Shown: piece after piece, positions 34,676 through 46,513 of the stretch
Layout: each line of letters starts with the position of its first letter
Position numbering within the stretch: position 1 is the first letter of the stretch
Source: Benincasa hispida
Taxonomy: Eukaryota > Streptophyta > Magnoliopsida > Cucurbitales > Cucurbitaceae
Length of the DNA stretch: 64,000 nt
Direction of reading: 5' to 3'
NCBI RefSeq assembly: GCF_009727055.1
Contig: NC_052349.1
Location: 41,775,652 to 41,839,651 of the forward strand
Position numbers and translations under genes: made by a program
The notes under the pieces: model-generated
What the model was told of the DNA's origin: nothing
Database searches by the model: none
Seen by the model: only the letters and a program-made list of their open reading frames with translations

Positions 34676-36693
34676 TATTGGGTGATATGTCCTAAAACTC
34701 GCAGTTTGTAAAGTTAAACATATTCTATTATCAATAAAGATGTTATTCAACATTTCTTCAATAAAGTTGTTATTGAATAAATTGTACTTATAAAGTCTAA
34801 ATCCAATAAACTAAGATCCATGACTATTATATGAATACTTGAACTTTATGTGGAGACATAAAGATGGATCAAGTTCGAGTAAATAGCCAAAACGGTCTGT
34901 AATATACGAATAAGGTTGGGTGTCTTATTCTGGTAACACTGTTGGATGCGACCCACTCTATAATTGTTGCAATTTGTTATAAAGGTGCTACAAATGAAGT
35001 GATCCTGATTCGTTCATATATTGACATGAGGAGTGGGGGCGTCCTATGAAATGATTTTGCATAAGATCGTATCAAGAAATAAGTCACTCTTACTTTATGA
35101 CACTATTTACTGTTTAAGACTGACTATTTCCCTTAATGACCTAGGTAACTTGATCTTAATCCTGAGCTAACTATGAACTTCTGTTTATTCGGGATTATCC
35201 TTAGATTTGTATAGGTGAGGGTTGGCTCAACAGCGCTGGCTCAATAAGCCTCCTATATCAGTTGTAAGACCAGGTAGATAGCAGGGGACATAGGGTGCAA
35301 TAAGGAATTCACACCTACCCGATTTAGGGATAGGAGAAAGGTTGTTCTCTTAAATACTAAATCTAGGTCTTGAACAAAGGGCCACACCCTCTCATTGGCC
35401 TGAGAAAGATCCGGTTTAGTGATTGTATCACAAACCAATTATTCATTAGAGGGTCAATGGAACTTAAGGAGCAAGATGTAATATTGAGGGTAAAACAACA
35501 TTTTGACCCAACCGTTATTATGAACAACCTGTGAAGGGTCAACTTACTGATTTTGGTTAAATCAAGTGGACACAAATATATCTATAGTGAGGAGAGTGCA
35601 ACTATCGAGCTATAGTGATGTGACTTGATAATTAACAAATATTGATCAATCTGTTCTAAAGAGTTTTAGCCAATTAATCTTAAATCGTTGGAGCTCATGA
35701 TCTGTAAGTCTATAAGGTCCCTCTACTAACTCGTAAAACATGAGCACCTTGAATTAATAAATTGAGTGAATTTTGAATGATATCAATTTGAATTGTTCAA
35801 GTTGAATTTCAATTTGAAAATGTTCAAATTGAAATTATGGTTTGATTTTGAATAAGTTCAATTTAAAATTAGGGTTTGTATAATTATATTTGATATAATT
35901 AGACGTTTAATTTATTGAAATTAAATGAAATTGGAGAGTTTATAATATTTAAATATTGATTTAAATATTAATTACATGAATAGAATTCATGTTTTAAATT
36001 GGGCGTGATTAATTCAATATTTGATATTAAATTATTTAATTAATTAAATATGTTCGATTAATTAAAATAAAATTAATTTTCAATTTTCCTTCAATTTAAG
36101 AAATTGAATTTTGGTAATCTAGATTTAATTAATTATGAATTGATTAAATCACATTTTAGTTAATTTTAGAATTGATTAAAATTTGAAATTGAAATCTTGG
36201 TTTGAGTGGGTTTTTCCCACATTTACACCAAGTAGGAGGTGTTCCTCCCAAATTTACACACAAATCTCACTTCTTCATGAAGTTGCTACTAGCATTGAGC
36301 TGAGTATTGAATACTTGCATGCACTTTGTGTATAAAAGCTCTAAAATTTAAGACTGGAAGGGTGAATTTCTGAGTTCTTTAGATGATTGCTACAGAAAAT
36401 CGTCTTGACCAAAATCCACACAAACACCCTTCACAAATTCACTCTAATTGGAGTTCCACCATTCAAATTCAAGCTTAAGAATAGTAGAAAAGATCTCTTG
36501 ATGGTTTACTACTGAATTGGAGCTGGAATCACGTGAAAAGCAGCTTGAAGTTGGGAGAATTCATCAAAGGTATGTTCATAAGAAACCTTCTTTTGATCTT
36601 CTGTCAAAGCATGCTTTTAGAACTCAAATTAAATGTAGTTAGAGTACTTATTGATTATGTTTGCTTCCGTTGCATGCTTGTATATCTTATCAA
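34676..36693 (+). repeat. C2 3' LTR (copia), 2,018 bp
   Basis: It starts near tattgggtgatatgtcctaa and ends ccgttgcatgcttgtatatcttatca, matching the ends of other copia LTRs here. A TATA-like tataaaa is at 36331. It is closer in sequence to the C3 5' LTR (44595-46499) than to the 5' LTR assigned to C2. Its first 1.3 kb has a close inverted copy at 36697-37890. Confidence 0.8.
36331..36337 (+). promoter_or_regulatory. TATA-like box in C2 3' LTR
   Basis: tataaaa, about 360 bp before the LTR end, the same spacing as in C3. Confidence 0.45.
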
Positions 36694-36696
36694 TTA

Positions 36697-37890
36697 ATTT
36701 AAAACATGAATCCTATTCATGTAATTAATATTTAAATCAATATTTAAATATTATAAACTCTCCAATTTCGTTTAATTTTAATAAATTAAACGTTTAATTA
36801 TATCAAATATAATTATACAAACCTAATTTGAATTTGAGCTTATTTAAAATCAAACCTTAATTTCAATTTGAACATTTGTAAATTGAAATTCAATTTGAAC
36901 AATTCAAATAGATATCATTCCAAATTCATTCAATTTATTAATTCAAGGTGTTCATGTTTTACAAGCTAGTAAAGGGACCTTATGGACCTATTGATCATGA
37001 GCTCCAATGATTTAAGATTAAATGGCTAAAACTCTTTAGACCAGATTAATCAATATTCGTTAATTATCAAGTCATACCACCATAGCTCGATAATTGCACT
37101 CTCCTCACTGACCCTCTAATGAACAATTGGTTTGTGAACCAATCACTAAACTGGATCCCTCTCGGGCCAATAAGAGGGTGAGGCCCCTTGTTCAAGATAT
37201 GGATTCAGTATTTAAGAGAACAACCTTTCTCCTATCCGTAAATCGGGTAGGTATGAATTTCTTATTGCACCCTATGTCTCCAGCTATCTACTCGGTCTTA
37301 CCCCTAAAATAGGAGACTTATTGAGCCGATGCTATTGAGTCAACCCTCATCTATTCAAATTTAAGGATAACCCTAAATAAACAGGAGTTCATAGTTAGCT
37401 CAGGATTAAGATCGAGTTACCTAAGTCATCTAAGCGAAATAGTCAGTCTTAAATAGTAAACAGTATTATAAAGTAAGAGTGACTTATTTCTTGGTCCGAT
37501 CTTATGAAAACTCATTACATAGGACGCTCCCACTCCTTATGTCAATATATGAACGAATTAGGATCACTTCGTTTGTAGTACCTTTACAACAAATTGCAAC
37601 AACTACAGAGTGGGCCGCATCCAATAGTGTTACCAAAAGAAGGCACCCAACCTTATTCGTATACTATAGACAGTTTTGGCTATTTACTCGAACTTGATCC
37701 ATATTTATGTCTCCACATAAATTTCAAGTATTCATATAATAGCCATGGATCTTAGTTTATTGGATTTAGACTTTATAAGTGCAATTTATTCAATAATAAC
37801 TTTATTGAAGAAACGTTGAATAACATCTTTATTGATAATTGAATATGTTTAACTTTACAAACTGTGAGTTTTAGGACATATAACCCAACA
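36697..37890 (-). repeat. Inverted copy of the C2 3' LTR (first 1.2 kb)
   Basis: On the minus strand it starts TGTTGGGTTATATGTCCTAA at 37890 and runs to the complement of aatttaaaacatgaa at 36697. It pairs with 34676-36003 at high similarity: for example gagagtttataatatttaaat near 35934 pairs with 36757-36777, and cagtttgtaaagttaaacat near 34701 pairs near 37846-37865. The 3' part of this LTR copy is absent. Together they form a long palindrome with a loop of about 690 bp. Confidence 0.9.
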
Positions 37891-38225
37891 TGTTGGTTTT
37901 GAACACTTGTTGCCGTGTTTTTTATTGTTCGTGTTCGAAGTTTTTGGAGAGGAAATCGTGAAGAAACTAGTCTTCAAGGGTACGTTTCGAATCTTTTCTT
38001 CTTCTTAATTTATCTATCTATCTATATATATATATATATACACTTAATTGATCATGTGTATTCTATTTCCTCACATATCTTCTTTGCGTGTTATGTAAAA
38101 TTAAAATCAGGACGCGATTTTTTCGTAATGGGTACTCGCGTATTCTTTCATTTACAACCCGAACAATTGGGATGGGTCTAAAAAGTCCTTCAACCCAACC
38201 CAACCCAACCTATGAATACCCCTAA
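37891..38225. other. Unassigned sequence with TATC/TA microsatellite
   Basis: It holds a short tatctatctatctatatatata tract at 38010-38040 and a caacccaacccaacccaacc run near 38188. I see no gene here. Confidence 0.5.
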
Positions 38226-40109
38226 GGGGGCATTTGGGGTGCAGTTTGGGATTTAAATGCCTAAAGGCTTATTTGAAGGGGTTCTGAAGTCTAGGAATTA
38301 CAAATGTTGTGTTTGGGGTATAGGGTTTGAAAGTCTGGGATTCTGAAGCCTGTGTTTGGAGTGAAGATATGACTTTAGGTAATCTAATTTTTTTTCCTGT
38401 TTTTTAGTGGTTGTTTTGTGAATTGTATAACCTCTAGTGTATCTTGTATTATTTTTTATGATAATTGAAAGAAAAATTTAAACTATTCATTTTTAAATGA
38501 TATTTATATTAGCTTTGTCTTTTGTAATCCTAAATTAATTAATTTGGTCCATTCATTTCCATGGTAACAATGTATGAATGACAATGATTTAGTTATTTTA
38601 TATATTAAAAAAAATAGATTTTAACAAAGCTTTGAAATTAAGTTTTATAACAAGTTTAGTTTGTCTTTAAATTTCTAATTTATCTCTTTTTAAATAACAA
38701 ATTTATCTTTTGAAAACAAAGTAGTAAATGTTGAAATTTAGTATGCTAACACATTTATAACAAAGATAGTTTTGTTTTAAATCTTTAAATTATCTCTTCT
38801 TTTTTTATCATCATGAATTGAGTTTTACCTTTGAAGTTTGCATTTAATAGCATTCTTAATCCATTAGTTTGTTTTTATTTATTTTTTATTTTTTGGGAAA
38901 ATGAAGTGGAAAGATAAGGAAATGAGAAATTGAAAGAAAAAAGTGGAGAAAGGAGGAAAAGAAAAAAATTGTTGGTGATCGCCAATGGATGACCATATAA
39001 CCAAAAATATTAATGCAACGATCGATGAAGAGAATCTGATGACTCATGAGCAGCATGATTGATGCAACACTTCAGTCTTTAGAGCTTCTGAGTAAAAAGG
39101 GGAGAAAGAGGAAGAAGAAGAAATATAGGAAAACACAAAAACAAAACCCTAGTGACAATAGTGGGTAGTGGGCGACAAAGAACATTTGACTATTCACGAG
39201 TCCACGACTAGTATAATCAACACAATGCTTCAGCGAAGAAGATCCTCGAATAAGTGAGATTCTTTTTTATTTTTTTTAATTTTTGTGAAATAAAGGACGG
39301 GAAAGGAATGAGAAATCTAAGGGAAAATGGAGGTAGAAAGGGAGATGGAGGAAAAATGTTGGTAACGACCAACAGTCATAGGCGGCCTATCGACAACAAT
39401 TGTCGACTATCACCGGAAACCATGCATCGGTTGAAGAGGATCAAAACGATCAATTAAAGATGACACAATGATCGGTCGATTATCGAAGGTTAAGGCGATC
39501 ATCTACCGACGATTAAGACGTTCAACAATGGCTGACAGTTAAGATGATCGATCATTAACAATCGTAATGGCCAATCGTCGGTGATCAAGATGATTGCCCA
39601 TCAATCATGAAGATGGTCAACCGTCATCGATGGTTAAGATGATAGGTCGGTCGCCAATCTTCATGACAATCAGTTGCCAAAGGTCATGATATTTTTTCAT
39701 TGTCCATCACTACGGTCGATCGTTAATAGTTACGATGCTCGATCATTAACGGTCATAATGGTTGGTCGTTAACGATCACAATGTTTAGTCGTTGATGGTC
39801 ACAATGATCGGTTGTCGATGATTAAAATGGTCGCTGTTGATGGTGACAGTCATAGCAATTGATCACTGATGGTTAAGAAAATTGGTCATTGACGGTCTAT
39901 CACGAAGTCAACCAACAGTCATCGAAAACTATTGATAAAAGGTAGGAGATGAAATTTTTTTCCAGACTTATGGCATTCATTAAAAAATGTATTCCAAACT
40001 TGTGGGTTTTGTTTCTTAATCCTGAAAATTTTATTCCAAGGACCTAAACATGGGTTGGGCTTCAAATTCCAAATCCCCCTAATTCTAAACCCACAGGCCA
40101 AACACCCCC
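38226..40109. mobile_element. Tourist/PIF-Harbinger-like non-autonomous element (tentative)
   Basis: The ends read GGGGGCATTTGG on the left and, as complement, GGGGGTGTTTGG on the right, an imperfect inverted repeat of the type common in Tourist-like elements. Flanking bases (taa on the left, ata or tag on the right) do not give a clean target duplication, so the class and exact edges are uncertain. The body is A/T rich on the left and carries a degenerate minisatellite on the right. No transposase was recognised. Confidence 0.45.
39425..39925. repeat. Degenerate minisatellite, about 30-bp period
   Basis: Recurring forms of gatcgatcattaacggtcataatgg, such as ggtcgttaacgatcacaatg and gtcgttgatggtcacaatga. 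Units are strongly diverged. The array lies inside the Tourist-like element. Confidence 0.65.
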
Positions 40110-40910
40110 ATAGTAACTCAAAATTCCATCCTTTCAAACAATCAATTGACATGAAAAATGGAATTATTAATAAAGTATGTGACGCTTATTTGGGTTGTGG
40201 AGATTTGGGTTATGCTTCTACAATTGTGCAATTGTTTATGGCTCTATTTAGCTATTTTCCTTTTTCAATACTACAATTATGCAATTTCTCTAACATATAT
40301 ACACTATTTCTCTCTTTTCTCTTTTTTTCCTACAATTTTGTTTCTGTATCATTCTACTACTTTTGTATTGTTTCATGTTCATAAAAAAGTATCATCAATC
40401 AATATATTCTTTTTGTAAGATTTCTATACCCTACCAAAATGTGTACACCAAATGTGGAGGGGCACACTAGTACCATCTACCATATCTGTCAAGAAAACAT
40501 CAAACCAGTGTATCTAATTAAAAGAAGTTCATGTTAAACATTTTGGAAAAAAAAAACACAACAATATGTTCAATAAGAAAATCACATCTTACCAAGAAGT
40601 TTAGAAGTTTATGTTTTCCTTTGATTTATCCTCTGCAAGATCTAATATCGTGTATATAATCTTTCTGTTTATAAAGACGTTAAATATTGACTACTTGATA
40701 GAATTAATGAATGTTTCATGAACATAACATATACAATATCACTGATATCTATAGGTAGTTTGTGTATGGATTATGATCGACAACATAAATAGCATGTATA
40801 TTTTATCATACAATGTTAAAGGTCCAACGTTAAAATATTTCCCCTTTACCTCAATAAAACTTTATTTCCTTGTCAATTATAGATCATTTTCTTATGTTTC
40901 CTGTAGTTTT
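40110..40910. other. Unassigned A/T-rich sequence
   Basis: About 800 bp with T-rich and CT-rich stretches. I see no conserved ORF, RNA gene or recognisable repeat end. Confidence 0.4.
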
Positions 40911-41068
40911 CTTTTCTTTTTTTTTTCTTTTTTGAAAACAAACAGATCAATCAATAACATTAATAATCACAACTTCCAACCTTCTCACTTCCCACAATTA
41001 GAGATAGCCAAACAGGAAGGTCATAAGTCCACACATCAGAAGAGCAATGACACAGCATTATGGGCTAC
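40911..41068 (-). pseudogene. LINE 3' end: RNase H C-terminus and A-rich tail
   Basis: Minus strand. It reads HCSSDVWTYDLPVWL and SLIVGSEKV, the end of the plant RVT_3-type RNase H domain, then a short 3' end and an A-rich tail (T-rich on the plus strand at 40911-40936). It is the continuation of 42393-42550; the solo LTR separates them. The reading suggests a plant L1-type element. Confidence 0.65.
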
Positions 41069-42392
41069 TGAAATGCACTCCAAAAATGCATTTTTTGGGT
41101 TTAAAATTTAGTTAGTTTCATGCTTAACATGAGATCTTTGATGCTTTTTATATTTAATTGTAGAAAATCAAGCAGTTGGATCGGAATAAGCAATTTTGAG
41201 GATTAAATGCCAAAATACCCCAAGGAGGTCAAAAGTTTGACCTAGGGCAATGGATCATAGGGAGAAAAGTGGAAGAAGCGGTAAGAGTGAAAAATAGGGT
41301 AGCGTCATGCGTAGCGTTATGACCATGACGCTGAAGACCCGAGAGGTTTAGAAAATAGGGCAGCATCGCAATACTACTGAGAGCATCATGACGCTACGGA
41401 AAGAAACATGTTCCTTTTTTTAGGCAGCGTTACAACACTGTCTCCCAGCGTCGCAACACTACGATTGCTGTTTATAAAAGCAATGTTTTGCTAGATTAGA
41501 AGAGGAGGCGACTTAGGGCTGATTTTAGGGTTTAATTGATGTGGCAAGGCCTCCACGTAGAGTGTAATTCTGGACAGAAGCAGCATCTTAGAGCTTCAAA
41601 GGATTGAAGATTTGAAGAGTTTGTTGGGTTGCGATTCCGGATTTGAGGACGACAGTCAAGAACCCGACTTGCATCTTCTTCCCTTTTTTATTTTCTTTTC
41701 CTTTGTATTTAGAAACTTCATGAATGGTCTTTGTTTGTGTTGTAACCATGAGTGACTAATTTTTGTTCTTAGGGTTTTGATCTAGTTTTATGGATTGCTT
41801 GAATTGAGTTAATTATTCTTAGATTCGATTTATGCATAATTTATTTGGACATGCTTAGTCTTATGCTTATGAATAATTGGCCATTATTTGAATGTTCTTT
41901 ACTTAATGTCTTGCTTGAGAAAGAGAGCATTAGATTAGATCTAGCATGTTAAATTGTTAATGTACAAAAGTGATAGGAGATTAATAGAGACTAATGATAG
42001 AGAAACTTAATGTTGTAACTAATCAAGTAATTGTATGGAGCTGAATTAATGGTTAGTTATTAGAAAGGGTTGAGCTCAAAAGAGGATACCTGGATATAAG
42101 AATCTTAGGTCTATAATTAACATGAAATCATCTAAGGTCTAGATAATTTATTCAGTTAATCCATTTAACGAAATCATACCTGTGTCTTTGTCTAGTTTTG
42201 CCCTAGTGTTATCTTTTATTTCCTTTTTAGGATTAGATTAATTAGATTTTCATCACATTCCAGTCCTCTAAATAAAATTAGAAAAATCTTTGAATAGCTA
42301 AAAGAGTCAAACTAATTTCCTAGAGGACGATACTCGATCTCTTGACCGTTCCATTATATTATAATTTGACGCATGTATTTGCGCTCTCATCA
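41069..42392 (+). mobile_element. Solo gypsy LTR, 1,324 bp, inserted in LINE RNase H
   Basis: It starts TGAAATGCACTCC and ends gcgctctcatca. Flanks gctac (41064-41068) and gccac (42393-42397) match in four of five bases, and the LINE reading is continuous across them (SCNRVA then the RNase H end). A TATA-like tataaaa is at 41473. Before it lies a region rich in gcgtcatg and gcgttac words. No internal region or primer-binding site was found. The end type (gaggacgatactcg then gctctcatca) is one I associate with Tat/Ogre or Athila relatives. Confidence 0.75.
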
Positions 42393-42550
42393 GCCACTCT
42401 ATTACAACTTCTAGGAACAAACTTAACTGTCATGGGGGAGAATCCCACCATGGAATTTTTTGCCCTTAACCCCGTGCGGCACCAAGGAGGTTTCCTTGAC
42501 CAACCTACAATGAACTTGCCTGAAACATCCGCATAACCACTCAAACACAC
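42393..42550 (-). pseudogene. LINE RNase H, middle part
   Basis: Minus strand reading KNSMVGFSPMTVKF and VPRSCNRVA, matching the VPRxCNRVAH motif of plant RVT_3 RNase H domains. The N-terminal part of the domain is at 43870-44190. The gap is filled by a GC-rich insert. Confidence 0.7.
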
Positions 42551-43869
42551 GCAAGAGCCTATATGGCATTTTTTAACTCATACACTCACAATGTATATTG
42601 GTTAGAGAGGAGTAGAAGAGCGACATTTACACTTTGGTGGAAACATAACACTTTATTATCAAAGGCTATCAAACCCACACTTACAAGACTCGAGACCGAA
42701 AGTCTCCCTATATGGGAGAACTTAGCAAGGGATCCTTCCCAAAAGGGAGTAAAATGTCTAAAGGGTTGGATGCCTCAGACAACCCCCAAGGTCAACCTTT
42801 TATAGTATTGGAGGGAGTGGAAGTAGGAGAGAAATATGGGGAGAGTGGCCTAGTGTGGATTAACCACCCATTACTCTTGAATTAGTTAGGGCCACTCACC
42901 CATGTCCCATGATCTCCTGCATTTTAGGAGAGACATGCCCACTTCTCTTCCTAATTATAGTCTCCACTTCCCACTTACTTATTTTTAGGACCATATTCCT
43001 ACAAATTAAGAACCACCCATGATGCCCATGATTATGAACGTCCATAACTCTTGCCTATATTCATGCTTACTAGCTTATTTGGACAAGCATACTTAATATC
43101 TACATTCATGCTTACTAGCTTATTTGGACAAACACACTTAATAATAATCTCTTATTATTAAGTGTCTCTCAAAATACTTGCCACATGTCGTGCATACAAG
43201 CTATGTAACCAAGAGCTTGATGGAATGTGCTTCCCCTTGTCTCAAACCAAGCGTGTTTCACCTTGAGTACCCGCTTGATTGCTTGTGCCAGGATGGCACC
43301 AAGGCTGCCTCTCCCGCACACAGTGTGCATGTCGCCTTACCGCTCGTCACTGGCATGCACCTGTGATTCCCTTATGCCTGCCTGGCCTTGGGCGCACCCA
43401 ATGCCTTCATCCATGGAGTGCGTCGTTGCCCGTGTTGATTGTGCATGCACGTGCACGCCTCCTGTTGTTGTGTGATGCATGTGTGCCTAAACGCATGTTC
43501 CTCCGTGTGCCTTGCTAGCCTCAGTCACACCTCGATAGTCTCGTGTGCGCCACCTGCGCACCAAGCGCCCGTGCTAACCTCTAGGCACAGGGTGGGGGCC
43601 ATCTGCCCACACAGTGCTCTGTGTCACGTTAACCCTTGGTTAGCTTGTTGTGTGTTCGCTCGTATGGTGTCTTGGTTAACCTCTTGTTAGCCCTGAGTGT
43701 GCACCTTCCTACTCGACATGACCCACCTACCATGTCATATGCTTCGGGATTTAGAGGTCTGACAAGGCCTTAAATATCAAGCTTAAAACATAAAGCAAAG
43801 CTTTAACATAGATCACACCATAAGAAGAGAGAAAGAAAGCTAAGGAATAAAGCTTCCTTACCCCCACCT
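42551..43869 (-). mobile_element. GC-rich insert in LINE, possible chromovirus LTR (tentative)
   Basis: It splits the LINE RNase H. On the minus strand TGTCAGACCTCTAAATCCCG begins at 43764, which resembles the start of some gypsy LTRs. The 43200-43700 part is much richer in G and C than its surroundings. The overlapping Cys-rich frames on the plus strand look like composition effects. I could not define the second end or a target duplication. An intron is an alternative, since gtaagg follows the left exon-like end on the minus strand. Confidence 0.35.
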
Positions 43870-44594
43870 CAACATCAACTTCAACCCACAACATCCGCAA
43901 CCCATGGTCTCGGCCATCTGCAACCTAGCCAACAATGCGAGAATCTCCCCCACCTTAGCACTCAAACAACCCGATCAAAACAACGTCTGAGCCACAATAA
44001 CCACACCGGCCGCATCCCTAATCACCACCCTCAATCCAACCCCCAATTTGTTTGAGTTACAAGCTGCATCAACATTTAACTTGAAATTATCCCTCACCGA
44101 CGAGATCCACCTCGATGATGGATGAATGCTGCCTAAATGCCCATCTCCATCAACTCGATTCGACACACAACTAACACTCTCAGGCACCAAACCACACTAA
44201 CCATCCACCCGCTTAACTTCTGAAATAAAATTTTCGATCCAATCAATCTTTACGTTTAGGGGAGTGAGAGGAGAACAACAAAAGATCTTATTTCTATCTT
44301 CCCAAATAGCCTAGCTCACAACACTAAATCTCAATTATTCTTCAATGCTCAACTTCCCAGCCATCCACACCAGCACCTCACAGATTGGACCATTCACTAG
44401 CCCCCCACCAAAGCAGCAGGTAAATATTCTTCCCAAATTTTAATCACTCTTTTACAATGAAAAAGATCATGAACTTCAGATTCAACAATGTTGAATTATA
44501 ACCTGTCTTTTAGTCAGGTTAACATTCGTAGGCAAAATCTTATGAAAAACTTTCCAAAGAAAATTTTTTATTTTGAAGGAAGTATAGAGCTTCA
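43870..44594 (-). pseudogene. LINE ORF2 C-terminal region: zf-RVT and RNase H N-terminus
   Basis: Plant L1 ORF2 carries endonuclease, RT and a C-terminal zinc-binding (zf-RVT) and RNase H part. On the minus strand LWKVFHKILPTNVNLTKRQV and ESEVHDLFHCKRVIKIWEE match zf-RVT. AIWEDRNK follows, then the RNase H start NFKLNVDAACNSNKLGVGLR with VVIRDAAGVVIVAQ. EILALLARLQMAETMG follows toward 43900. Stops and frame changes occur. The RT itself is absent: the copia C3 LTR begins at 44595, so the LINE is cut there. Confidence 0.8.
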
Positions 44595-46499
44595 TGTTAG
44601 GAATGTGCTAGAACTTGCAGTTCGTAAATTTCATGTTAAACATTCTATTTATCAATTGAATATTATTGAGTATCCTATTCAATAAAGTGATTGATATTGC
44701 ATTCTATTATGAAAATCTAATAAATATATCCATGGCTATGGTATGAATACTTTAACTCTATGTAGTGACATAAACAGGATCAAGTTAATAGTATATAGCC
44801 TAAATGATCTATAAGTATATGGATGAAATTGGGCATCTCATCCTGGTAACACTATTAGATGCGGCCCATTTTGTATAGGTAATACAAATGATGTGATCCA
44901 CAGATCATTCATGTAAGACATGTGAGTGGGGGCATCCTATGCAATGAGTTTGCATAAAGGTTGGACCACGAAATAGTCACTTTTCTTTATAACGATCGTT
45001 TACTGTTAAAACTGACTATTTCATACTAAAAGTAACCTAGGATAACTCAATCTTAATCCTAAGCTAGCTATGAACTCCTGTCTGTTTGGGATTGTCCTTT
45101 GATCTGCATGGGTGAAAGTAGACCAACAACATTGTTCAATAAGCCTTCCATTTTGGGGATAAGACCGGATAGATAGCTAGGGACATAGCCTTGTGAGATG
45201 GAATTCACTTCTACCCATTTTAGGGTTAGCAGATAGGTTGTTCTCCTAAGTGTTGAATCCTAGTTTTAAACAATCGGGGCCCCACTCTCTCATGATAAAA
45301 AGGGACTAATTCATAAGTGGTATTATGAATTAGTTGTTCATTAAAGGATCAGTGAGAGCTTAAGGAAACAAATGTATTTACTGGGGTAAAACGATAATTT
45401 TGACCCAGCTGTAAATACAAATGACCTGTGAAGGATCGACTTACTGATTAAGATTAACATGGACAGAAATACATCTATAGCGAGGAGAGTGCAACTATCG
45501 AGATATAGTGGTGTGTCTTGATGGTTAATGAAACATAATTAATTCGGTTTAAAGAGTTTAACCAATTGATTACAAATCGTTGGAGCTCATGATTTGTAGG
45601 TCCAGTAGGTCCTTCTACTAGCTCATAAATTGGAATAATAAATTGAGTATTGATTGGATGAATTTTGAATTTAGGGTTATGAATTTGAAATTTTCAAATT
45701 CGGTTTTAGGGTTTTCAATTGATTGTATACAATGCAATTAAAAATTTTAATCTTGTCCAAATTAAAACGAGATTGGAGAATCAATTAATATTTAAATTAT
45801 GATTTAAATATTGATTATATGAATTTGAATCATATTGGTGGAATTGATGTTTCATTAATTTAATATTAAGATATTAAATTAATTAAATTAGTTTTATTTA
45901 AATTAATTTTGAATTAAATTTTATAAAACTAAAATTTAAATAAAATAGTTTTATTTAAAAAGAAAAATAAATTTCATTAAAATTGATTTTAGTTAATGGA
46001 TTTTTCTCAAAAATTGGAAAAATCCACTAACATCTCTTATGGTGTTTTATCACCAAATTCCACCAGGAGTTCTTCAATCAATACCAAGTAAGAGTTGCCC
46101 TACATGCAGCCATGTTCTAATGCATGAAATGAGTCTATATAATGAAGCTTCATGCATGGAATTTAGAGAGATCTCTGAGATTTTTATCCAAGTTGTTGCA
46201 AAACTAAAAACCCTTACACTCTCTCTCAAGTTCATCTTCAATTCAGCTTGTTTGGAGTGTTTCCACCACACATTCTTTCTTGAGCGTAATGGAGAAGATT
46301 TTGTTGGTGGTCTATCTGAAGAATCCAACTCAAACTTGTGGAGATTCTGCTGAAATCGTGATGAGAACTACAAAGGTATTGTCTTGTTCAAACCCTCTTA
46401 TGTAAACCTCATGAATAGCATATTTAAAACTCAAATTAAGTGTAGTTTAAGTACTTATTGATTCTGAATTCTTCCGTTGCATGTTATAATACTCCTTCA
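44595..46499 (+). repeat. C3 5' LTR (copia), 1,905 bp
   Basis: It starts TGTTAGGAATGTGCTAGAAC and ends ttataatactccttca, followed by the primer-binding site. A TATA-like tatataa is at 46136. The last 100 bp (actcaaattaagtgtagttt, ttccgttgcatg) closely match the C2 3' LTR end. No 3' partner was found. Confidence 0.85.
46136..46142 (+). promoter_or_regulatory. TATA-like box in C3 5' LTR
   Basis: tatataa about 360 bp before the LTR end, the normal zone for the U3/R border of these copia LTRs. Inferred from the motif and position. Confidence 0.45.
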
Positions 46500-46501
46500 A
46501 T

Positions 46502-46513
46502 TGGTATCAGAGC
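46502..46513 (+). promoter_or_regulatory. C3 primer-binding site (initiator tRNA-Met)
   Basis: TGGTATCAGAGC, two bases after the LTR end; identical to the C1 site. Confidence 0.92.

Noticed and set aside
40158..41111. Host gene between the Tourist-like element and the LINE
   Set aside because: The frames are low-complexity and hydrophobic by composition, with no domain, and the right part is LINE on the other strand.
43178..43690. Four overlapping Cys-rich frames that look like a small-protein cluster
   Set aside because: All are overlapping plus-strand frames in a GC-rich insert, with no conserved domain. Composition explains them.
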